Shown here one piece after another: positions 1 to 5,234 of a stretch of DNA of 16,799 bases (positions within the stretch are counted from its first letter, which is position 1; every line of letters starts with the position of its first letter). Source of the DNA: an uncultured Collinsella sp. (GTDB taxonomy: Bacteria > Actinomycetota > Coriobacteriia > Coriobacteriales > Coriobacteriaceae); NCBI GenBank assembly GCA_959599615.1, contig CAUGKA010000025.1:1-16799 (forward strand), in the 5' to 3' direction. A program made the translations under genes and the position numbers. A model generated the notes under the pieces. It was not told where the DNA came from, ran no database searches, and worked only from the letters and a program-made list of their open reading frames with translations.

Positions 1-42
1 CGCTCAAAAAACGTGGGCGCGGAGGCCGTTGCGAACGAGCGG

Positions 43-414
43 CTAGCGTTCAGATTCGGAAACAATTTGCCTACACGCTCGTTCCAGCGCCGGGAACTCC
101 ATCGTCACCGCATCCCAAACAACCGATCGGTCGACATTGCCGTAATCATGCGCGAGGTAATTTCTCATGCCGATAATTCCACGCCACTCAATTTCGGGAT
201 GAAGCCGCTGCGAGCGTTCCGACAACTTGCCCGCTTCTTCCGTCACCCTAAGCGCGCACATCAAAAGGGAGTCCGCCAACGCCCTCGTCCGCACGTCATT
301 CGCATGCAGAAACTGGTCCTCGGTGATATCAAAAGCCTTGATGCGCTCGTTCGTTTCAGCGATGGCCTCCAAGACCTCTTGGGCGCGGAGACAGTCTGAC
401 TTACGCGCGATCAT
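43..414 (-). CDS. hepT: HepT-like HEPN ribonuclease toxin (DUF86)
   Basis: This 123-residue all-helical protein matches the HEPN toxin of HEPN/MNT toxin-antitoxin pairs. It carries the RX4HXY signature as R84-N85, H89 and Y91 (RNYLAHDY). In characterised HepT proteins the Arg and His form the RNase active site, and the Tyr is the residue AMPylated by the partner MNT enzyme to silence the toxin. The ATG lies 14 bp inside the 3' end of the upstream nucleotidyltransferase gene, so the two are translationally coupled antitoxin first, toxin second. A GAAGGAG ribosome site lies 9 bases before the ATG, inside the upstream gene. Length is normal for the family, so it appears intact. RNase activity is inferred from the family. 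Confidence 0.88.
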   Translation of the reverse strand: MIARKSDCLRAQEVLEAIAETNERIKAFDITEDQFLHANDVRTRALADSLLMCALRVTEEAGKLSERSQRLHPEIEWRGIIGMRNYLAHDYGNVDRSVVWDAVTMEFPALERACRQIVSESER

Positions 415-895
415 AAATGATCACTCCTTCGCGCTCGATTACCGCGGCAAGATCGTCATCAAGATCGTCACTCGAGACGAGGTCGACCTGCCTCCCGGTT
501 TCTTTACGCACCGCCTCACCAAACGCCGACAACGCGAAAAGACCAAAGCCCTGCTCGCGATCGACTTCGAGACGTAAATCAATATCGCTATCGACACGTG
601 CCTCGCCACGGGCATACGAGCCAAAAAGAATCACGGATTTGATGGCGGAAATCGGACTGGCTGCCTCGCGGACAGCGGACTCAATCTGGGCAGTATCCAA
701 AATGCCCGCCGCGACGCTTTCGCTCGCAGAGCTTTTACCGAGTGAAGGAACAAACGGCAGTGAGCGCTCGCGCAGCATCTGTCTCATAAACATATTGACC
801 GCAACAGACGAAGTCATGCCGAGTTCTTCGCATAGCTCGGCAAATGAATCTTTAATTGACGAGTCCACTCGTACACTCAGTACAGACGCAGCCAT
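401..895 (-). CDS. MntA-like nucleotidyltransferase antitoxin fused to RelB/DinJ DNA-binding domain
   Basis: The 164-residue protein has two parts. Residues 1-52 resemble the RelB/DinJ antitoxin family: a ribbon strand (SVLSVRVD), then helices, including the ELGMTSSVAVNMFMRQ segment and the typical 'RERSLPF' end. Residues about 65-164 are a minimal nucleotidyltransferase with the canonical GSX10DXD site (G92-S93, D104, D106) and a third acidic strand near QVDLVSSDD. In known HEPN/MNT pairs this enzyme AMPylates the HepT tyrosine. The added N-terminal domain would give it operator DNA binding, which is inference. An AGGAGG site lies 5 bases before the ATG. It heads a two-gene operon and overlaps hepT by 14 bp. 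It could instead be annotated simply as a nucleotidyltransferase-domain protein; both domains are visible. Confidence 0.85.
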   Translation of the reverse strand: MAASVLSVRVDSSIKDSFAELCEELGMTSSVAVNMFMRQMLRERSLPFVPSLGKSSASESVAAGILDTAQIESAVREAASPISAIKSVILFGSYARGEARVDSDIDLRLEVDREQGFGLFALSAFGEAVRKETGRQVDLVSSDDLDDDLAAVIEREGVIIYDRA

Positions 896-907
896 GGATA
901 CCTCCTG

Positions 908-953
908 TATGACATTGTCTATATATTATCACACAGGCTAGCGCGAGGTCGAA
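908..953 (-). promoter_or_regulatory. Promoter and candidate operator of the RelB-MNT/HEPN operon
   Basis: On the minus strand TTCGAC (948-953) is followed after 17 bases by GATAAT (925-930), preceded by an extended TG, giving a start site near 918. A dyad TATGACATTGTCTATA (908-923), with core GACA-T-TGTC, lies between the -10 box and the ribosome site. That is where an autoregulating ribbon-helix-helix antitoxin would bind. The -35 box lies inside the 3' end of the lacI-type gene. Assigned by reading only. Confidence 0.5.
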
Positions 954-1960
954 GCGCGGTGTTCGATGTGGCCGGGTATCTCGATGCGCTTGGGGGCGAG
1001 CTTTGCGGCGTCGCCCACCGTAGTGGTAACGACGTCGATGCGCTCGGACAGACGCTCGACCACGCGCTCGGCGATGGTGAGGGTATCCTGCGCGGCCGTG
1101 GTCACGCCGCCAAAGAGCACGTGGTTCCAGGGATAGTCGTCAAACGTCGCGATCTTGAGACCCGCCGGCAGCGAGGGGCCGAGTTGCGCCAGTGCCTCGG
1201 TCAGCCGCAGAAAGACCAGGCCGTTGACCGCGATAAGGCCGAGCTTTTTGCCCGCGTACTCGCGGATGGCCTCGTCCAGGCGATTGACGCCCTCGACACC
1301 GCCATCGGCCAGGGTAACGACCTCGCCTGCCAGGCCGCGGCGCGAGAGCTCGTCGGCAAAGGCCTCGGCGCGCTCGCGACGCACGGGGCTGTCGTCGCTA
1401 GCCTCGGTGAGCAGGCACAGGCGCTCGCTGCCTGCAGCGGCCAAGGCGTCTACCAGGCCAGCGACCAGCTCGCGGTTGTTAGATGTCACCAGATCGATGC
1501 CACCAGCGGCAACGTCGCGGTCGAGCAGCACAACGGGCAGGCGTCCCGCGGCCGCGGCAATCGCCTCGTCGTTGCCGCCGCAGGTATTGACGACCAGACC
1601 GTCCACGCCGGCATCGATAAGCCTGGTGAGCGACTCCGCTTCCTTGGCAGGGTTGTTGCCGCTAATGGCCGTCATGAGCGAGCAGCCGCGCGCGGCGGCG
1701 CTGGCGGAAAGGCCCTCGAGCATGGCGCTGGAGAACGGATTGGCGATGTCGGCCAGGATCACGCCGATCAGGTTAGTGCGCGAGCTGCGCAGGTTGCGCG
1801 CGGCAGCACGCGGACGATAGCCGGTGCGCTCGATGACCTCGGCGATGCGAGCACGGGTTTCCTCGGTCATCTGTCCGGGGCGGTTGTTGAGATAGCGCGA
1901 GACCGTGGCCGGGCTCACGCCCGCCTCGGCGGCAATGTCTTTGATTCTCATCTGCGCCAT
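938..1960 (-). CDS. LacI-family transcriptional regulator
   Basis: A 340-residue DNA-binding repressor. The N-terminal helix-turn-helix is RIKDIAAEAGVSPATVSRYL (residues 5-24), followed by the hinge helix region (RAAARNLRSSRT). A periplasmic-binding-protein-like sensor domain starts at NLIGVILADIANPFSSAMLE and contains typical elements such as DAGVDGLVVN and LLDRDV. The start chosen is the ATG giving MAQMRIKDIA, because family members begin a few residues before the RIKDIA motif and a GGGGTG lies just upstream. An in-frame ATG at 2008 would add 16 residues that look unlike the family. The ligand is probably a sugar or related small molecule, but no transporter or enzyme gene adjoins it, so the target is unknown. 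The gene follows the GntR gene on the same strand after about 125 bp. Confidence 0.9.
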   Translation of the reverse strand: MAQMRIKDIAAEAGVSPATVSRYLNNRPGQMTEETRARIAEVIERTGYRPRAAARNLRSSRTNLIGVILADIANPFSSAMLEGLSASAAARGCSLMTAISGNNPAKEAESLTRLIDAGVDGLVVNTCGGNDEAIAAAAGRLPVVLLDRDVAAGGIDLVTSNNRELVAGLVDALAAAGSERLCLLTEASDDSPVRRERAEAFADELSRRGLAGEVVTLADGGVEGVNRLDEAIREYAGKKLGLIAVNGLVFLRLTEALAQLGPSLPAGLKIATFDDYPWNHVLFGGVTTAAQDTLTIAERVVERLSERIDVVTTTVGDAAKLAPKRIEIPGHIEHRASTSR

Positions 1961-2085
1961 AGCGCACCCCGTTTCCCAATTGTCGGCAGTCTGAGCCATT
2001 TTAGGCATTTTTTTAAAAATCTCGCTTGCAAAACGCTGTAGGTGAGCGGCATCGTTTTTGCGTCTCGAGCAGATGCGGTGATGGG

Positions 2086-2778
2086 CTAGATAGACGAGTC
2101 TTTGGACAGCTCGAAATAGTCGGGATGCAAGGCGATAACCGGGCCCTGTTCCTCGGGCATCAGGTGCAAGTGCGTCTCGGCCAGATAGCTCGCCGTGTCG
2201 GTATCGCCCCTCTTAATGGCCTCGAGAATCCGACGATGTTGTCGACGAATCGGCTCCCAATCCAGATCCTGCGACACCATACGCAACCAGTTGTATCGCT
2301 CAAAATGCGTGTTGACGCTCTTCATCCAATCCCACAGCATGTGACGACCGGCAATCTCAAAACACGTCTCATGAAACAGGTTATCCAAGTCGAAAAAGCG
2401 ACGCGTCTCGCTATGGTCGAGCGACTCGGACTCGGCAAGAATCTGCTCGAGCCGATGCTTTTGCTCGGACGTGGCAGCCGAACAACATTTAATGAGTACG
2501 CTTCTTTCGAGTTTCTCGCGCAAGAAACAGGCATTCTCGGCGTGTTCCATGCTGATCTTAGAGACGTAGGTGCCGCTCTTGGGACGCGTTTCCACCAGCT
2601 CTTGCTCGCGCAGGCGCACAAAGGACTCGCGAATTGGCGTGCGCCCGATCCCCGTCTCCTTTTCCAAACCAATCGCCGAAAGGCGCGTGCCGGGCCTAAG
2701 CTCGGCATAGATGATCTTGGAGCGCAGTGCGTTGTATGCCTGATCTTGCAGGCTCTGATAATGCTGGTGTTGTTCCAT
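2086..2778 (-). CDS. GntR-family regulator with FCD ligand domain
   Basis: A 230-residue FadR-subfamily regulator. The winged helix occupies roughly residues 10-75 (LQDQAYNALRSKI, then GIGRTPIRESFVRLREQELV and the wing RPKSGTYVS). The C-terminal all-helical FCD domain contains its usual metal or ligand residues: DLDNLFHETCF, a His in RRQHRRILEAI, and His residues in ETHLHL. The start chosen is the ATG at 2778, which has GAGGG five bases upstream. A GTG at 2820 would extend it by 14 residues but has no ribosome site. FCD regulators usually sense organic acids and regulate nearby catabolic genes. No such gene is adjacent here, so the regulon is unknown. It is transcribed in the same direction as the lacI-type gene. 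Confidence 0.9.
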   Translation of the reverse strand: MEQHQHYQSLQDQAYNALRSKIIYAELRPGTRLSAIGLEKETGIGRTPIRESFVRLREQELVETRPKSGTYVSKISMEHAENACFLREKLERSVLIKCCSAATSEQKHRLEQILAESESLDHSETRRFFDLDNLFHETCFEIAGRHMLWDWMKSVNTHFERYNWLRMVSQDLDWEPIRRQHRRILEAIKRGDTDTASYLAETHLHLMPEEQGPVIALHPDYFELSKDSSI

Positions 2779-2917
2779 AAAGCCCTCGGATGAAGCCCAC
2801 GGTTTGTCGAATTCCACCACGTAATACTATCGCATCGACACGCCCCAGCTCCCAATCAGTCTTTTTGGGACGGGGCTCTTTTAGCCACCCTGGCCCGCAG
2901 ATCGGCCCCCTTGCCAC

Positions 2918-3066
2918 AAAAGTGGCCCATCTACTACGTTAACACGGATAGCCTCGGCCATACCGAAAACCGTGAAAACAAAACCGCAGGTAGACAGCTT
3001 GTCGATTTTCGAAAAAGCCAACTATGGTTGACCCCTGCGGCTTAAACGTAGTAGATAGGCCCTTTT
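2918..3066. repeat. Structured repeat: outer inverted arms enclosing nested hairpins
   Basis: Arms at 2918-2940 and 3045-3066 are inverted copies (CCCATCTACTACGTT against AACGTAGTAGATAGG, about 20 of 22 bases). They enclose 104 bp that holds further hairpins: CACGG/CCGTG (2943-2947 with 2970-2974), CCGCAGG/CCTGCGG (2984-2990 with 3034-3040), and within the latter CAAC-CATA-GTTG and the palindrome TTTTCGAAAA. Read as RNA on the minus strand it would fold as a multi-branched structure. It may be a small mobile repeat or a structured RNA. The only open frame (2939-3148, TTG start) has no ribosome site and is not called as a gene. Confidence 0.5.
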
Positions 3067-3136
3067 CGTGACGCAGCACTACCGCACCCCAAATTGGCAC
3101 CCCGAGCCTGTTATAAGTTGCTGTGAAATACGGACG

Positions 3137-3164
3137 GTTGATAATCAAGGGTTGATAATCAAGG
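3137..3164. repeat. Tandem 14-bp repeat, two perfect copies
   Basis: GTTGATAATCAAGG occurs twice in a row without mismatch, between the structured repeat and the 10-bp array. Each copy contains the dyad TTGATAATCAA. Confidence 0.8.
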
Positions 3165-3180
3165 CGCGCTATACGGCTTG

Positions 3181-3230
3181 CTATATTTCACTATACTTTG
3201 CTGTACGTCGCTATACTTTGCTATAACTTG
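3181..3230. repeat. Five phased 10-bp repeats (CTATA-NNNTN type)
   Basis: Five consecutive decamers start every 10 bases: CTATATTTCA, CTATACTTTG, CTGTACGTCG, CTATACTTTG and CTATAACTTG. A diverged sixth unit (CTATACGGCTTG) lies just left at 3169-3180. A 10-bp period puts each TATA step on the same face of the helix, as expected for an array of protein-binding half-sites or a bent DNA segment. It lies in a gene-free stretch about 400 bp upstream of the GntR gene and downstream of the AlbA_2 gene. Confidence 0.75.
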
Positions 3231-3262
3231 ACAATAATCGACCCGTTTCCATCCGGGATATA

Positions 3263-3296
3263 ACGGACCCCAAGCCAACGCTGGCTTGGGGTCCGT
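3263..3296 (-). terminator. Hairpin terminator of the AlbA_2 gene
   Basis: A perfect 15-bp stem (ACGGACCCCAAGCCA with its complement, loop ACGC) lies 22 bases past the stop of the AlbA_2 gene. The U-run is weak (GTTATAT on the minus strand), so efficiency is uncertain. Confidence 0.6.
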
Positions 3297-3318
3297 CTTG
3301 TACCATGGCTCTTTTGGA

Positions 3319-4572
3319 CTATGAGCGCTCGTATTTCGTGGCCCGCCCGGTTCCCTGCCTTACGATTGCATTCCGTTCAAGCAGAGATTCGAGTGCCGCC
3401 AACGTCCGCATGCGGCTCAGCCCCGTCTGTTTTTCAATCTCGCTTCGCGACATAATTCGCCCGCCCGACAAGGCATTGAGAACCTGGATCTCTTCCTCGG
3501 ACCCTTCAATGGCATCGGTAGCGGGCAATGTGACGGCCACCATGCCGCCGCGAACATCAAAAATTGGTTGATTGATCGAATCGCGATAGGCACGTCTAAT
3601 GCGCGCGATTCCCGTGCCAAATTTCTCGATGTAATCCAGCTTTAAAAAGACCTCGGCGACAATTGGGTTTCTGAGCACGGATATCTGCCCATACAGGTAT
3701 TGTTCCGTCGTCAAACCGGCGGGCAGTGATCCGGGCGAAGTCACAACAACACGATCGTCGTACAAGGCAATTTGAACATTCGCTCGAACGTCCCACGTCC
3801 GATGCACCAAAGCGTTTGCAACAGCTTCGCGGAATGCCTCAAGAGAAATTCGATCGGTTTGGACGCGCTCCATCCCTTCGATACGCTCAAAACGGTAGTA
3901 GCGTGCAAACATAGCCACCGCCCTGTCCACCTGCTCAATTGCGGATACATTTGTCGCCGTCTCACGGTCCAAGATCACATCCTCGGTATCGCCAAAACGG
4001 ACGCAGTCGATGCCCGGAAAATCATTCTTATCCGCCAAAATCGCCGCAGCGTTGGTATAGCCATCTTTGCCGAGCAAGCGAAGCGTGCGCATAATATCCG
4101 GCGTTAGCTCGGAAATGCCGAGATGTTCAACACACTTATGCTCGAGCGTGTGAAAACTCAAGTCCTGGCGAGCCGACGTGAGCGCGTCGAACGTTACGTT
4201 GCTGCCTTCGAGCGTCAGCCTGCCATACTCAAACCGGTCGACCTCCACCGTTGCCGAATCGTTTCGCCTGTAGGCCTTTCCCTTGCTTCGATAGGGTTTG
4301 TCCTGGCCCTCATAAACCGTAAGGATTACGGTCCCGTGTTTCTCATCGCGCTCGAGCGTGTAACGGGGAGCGGGATCCAAGCTGTCATTAATCATGTTCT
4401 CGATGCGGAGACACTCTGCGACCGGATCTGCAAGGCCGACAGCCACGCCCTCGTCATCAACGCCAAACTCAATCTTGCCCGTCCCGTAGTTTGCATAGGC
4501 GCTCACCGTTTTAAGAAACGTCGGCGTAACGCTTTCCTTGTATTCGACTGTCGGGCTCTCTCTAACAACCAT
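3319..4572 (-). CDS. AlbA_2 (Schlafen-type) ATP-binding regulator
   Basis: A 417-residue protein of the 'ATP-binding, putative transcriptional regulator' family. The N-terminal AlbA_2 domain shows VEYKESVTPTFLKTVSAYAN followed by GKIEFGVDDEGVAVGL (residues about 9-45). A GHKL-like ATPase region (HATPase_c_4) follows at about 240-340, with LEAFREAVANALVHR, a DDRVVVTSPGSLP strand-turn, and EKFGTGIARIRR. The C-terminal 55 residues form a winged helix (MSRSEIEKQTGLSRMRTLAA). The start chosen is the ATG at 4572, with AGAGGG eight bases upstream; an ATG at 4599 sits too close to the -10 box. The family is often linked to stress or phage defence, but its biochemical role is poorly defined. Inverted repeats over its promoter suggest self-regulation. 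Confidence 0.87.
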   Translation of the reverse strand: MVVRESPTVEYKESVTPTFLKTVSAYANYGTGKIEFGVDDEGVAVGLADPVAECLRIENMINDSLDPAPRYTLERDEKHGTVILTVYEGQDKPYRSKGKAYRRNDSATVEVDRFEYGRLTLEGSNVTFDALTSARQDLSFHTLEHKCVEHLGISELTPDIMRTLRLLGKDGYTNAAAILADKNDFPGIDCVRFGDTEDVILDRETATNVSAIEQVDRAVAMFARYYRFERIEGMERVQTDRISLEAFREAVANALVHRTWDVRANVQIALYDDRVVVTSPGSLPAGLTTEQYLYGQISVLRNPIVAEVFLKLDYIEKFGTGIARIRRAYRDSINQPIFDVRGGMVAVTLPATDAIEGSEEEIQVLNALSGGRIMSRSEIEKQTGLSRMRTLAALESLLERNAIVRQGTGRATKYERS

Positions 4573-4609
4573 ATGCACAACCCTCTCGTTTCGTACCATT
4601 CATAACCGT

Positions 4610-4669
4610 ATTATAAGACGAAAACCGTTTGCGTACTGATTTATCCAAGACGCAAATGGTTTTCGTCTT
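4610..4669 (-). promoter_or_regulatory. Promoter with 20-bp inverted repeat before the AlbA_2 gene
   Basis: A perfect TATAAT (minus strand, 4610-4615) lies about 40 bp before the start codon; no clear -35 box is seen. Overlapping its upstream edge, AAGACGAAAACCGTTTGCGT (4615-4634) is mirrored at 4650-4669 with one mismatch in 20, spacer 15 bases. Further partial copies continue upstream: TACGCAAA at 4673-4680 and GACGCATAA near 4689. Binding here would block the promoter, so this is a good operator candidate. Confidence 0.55.
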
Positions 4670-4727
4670 TATTTGCGTACGGAATTAAGACGCATAATTT
4701 CGCTTTCGTATGGTTCAATACCGGACA

Positions 4728-4744
4728 CAGACTGTTTTCGTCTG
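4728..4744. repeat. Short hairpin CAGAC/GTCTG with TTTTCG loop
   Basis: CAGACTGTTTTCGTCTG is a small dyad that reuses the TTTTCGTCT core found in the larger inverted repeat at 4615-4669. It may be another binding site in the upstream region of the AlbA_2 gene. Confidence 0.35.
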
Positions 4745-4767
4745 TCAATACGCCTGCAATCCAAACG

Positions 4768-4804
4768 AAAAGAGCCCTGAGCTCGTATGAACTCGGGGCT
4801 CTTT
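4768..4804. terminator. Bidirectional-looking hairpin
   Basis: AAAGAGCCC and GGGCTCTTT form a stem with a continuing GAG/CTC after one mismatch. On the minus strand the stem is followed by T-rich CTCTTTTCGTTT. It separates the AlbA_2 upstream region from the decayed GntR fragment. Confidence 0.55.
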
Positions 4805-4821
4805 GTGCCGCACATCTATGA

Positions 4822-5101
4822 GAGGGGAAATTCGATGCGTACGGGCGCTATTCCATGAAGCCGCCCTGGGATGGCGGCAACCTCGTCGTTACCCGTCCGA
4901 TGGGCGTGCTCAAGGCATCCGTTCCCCTCTTTATCGACGTAACGGGCAAAAAAGCTCGTCGAGGAGACCATCCGCACGCACCACGGTGTGGCCGGCGCCA
5001 TCGAGGCGCGCAACCCCACCGCCGCTCACGATGCGATGTATCTGCACCCGGTCTACAACCGCAACATGATTGCTGAGGACGCACAGACAAAAGGCATTTA
5101 A
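4822..5101 (+). pseudogene. Fragment of a GntR/FCD-type regulator with one-base frameshift
   Basis: The frame following the stop at 4819-4821 reads through MKPPWDGGNLVVTRPM and ASVPLFIDVTGKK. It then shifts after a run of six A (4949-4954) to a frame reading KLVEETIRTHHGVAGAIEAR, NPTAAHDAMYLH and a stop at 5099-5101. With five A the two parts would join as TGKK-LVEET. The second part looks like the last helices of an FCD domain (HH, AIEAR, AMYLH), the family of the GntR gene in this window. The DNA-binding N-terminus is missing. The family assignment rests on a short segment. A sequencing error in the A-run is possible, but the missing 5' end still argues for a remnant. Confidence 0.55.
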
Positions 5102-5120
5102 GGCTCGACAATGATCTTTC

Positions 5121-5161
5121 TTTGATAAAACGCAAGCGGCGGCCGCTTGCGTTTTATCAAA
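5121..5161. terminator. Strong 19-bp hairpin between convergent genes
   Basis: TTTGATAAAACGCAAGCGG (5121-5139) is perfectly complementary to 5143-5161 with a 3-base loop. It follows the regulator fragment on the plus strand and lies downstream of the oxidoreductase gene on the minus strand, so it may terminate both. Confidence 0.65.
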
Positions 5162-5174
5162 TGGTGCAATGGAG

Positions 5175-5227
5175 CCAGGTTTACATGCACCAAGTTGGTG
5201 CAAAGTAACCTGTCCCCACGCACCAAG
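5175..5227. repeat. Dispersed hairpin repeat (TGCAAAGTAACCTGTCCCC family), copy 1
   Basis: The segment contains TTGGTGCAAAGTAACCTG followed by TCCCC and CGCACCAA. A degraded inverted copy (AGGTTTACATGCACCAA) precedes it, 13 of 17 bases matching, so it can fold back. The same core occurs twice more at 7641-7723. It sits just after the stop codon of the oxidoreductase gene. Confidence 0.75.
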
Positions 5228-5234
5228 GGGTTGA

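Noticed and set aside
959..2041. A 360-codon plus-strand frame opposite the LacI-type gene
   Set aside because: Antisense shadow; the minus strand has a clear helix-turn-helix and sensor domain.
2939..3148. A 69-codon minus-strand frame in the repeat region
   Set aside because: TTG start inside a tandem repeat, no RBS, and it runs through the inverted-repeat element. More likely repeat sequence than a gene.
3137..3230. CRISPR array
   Set aside because: Repeat units of 10 and 14 bp are directly adjacent with no unique spacers and no cas genes.
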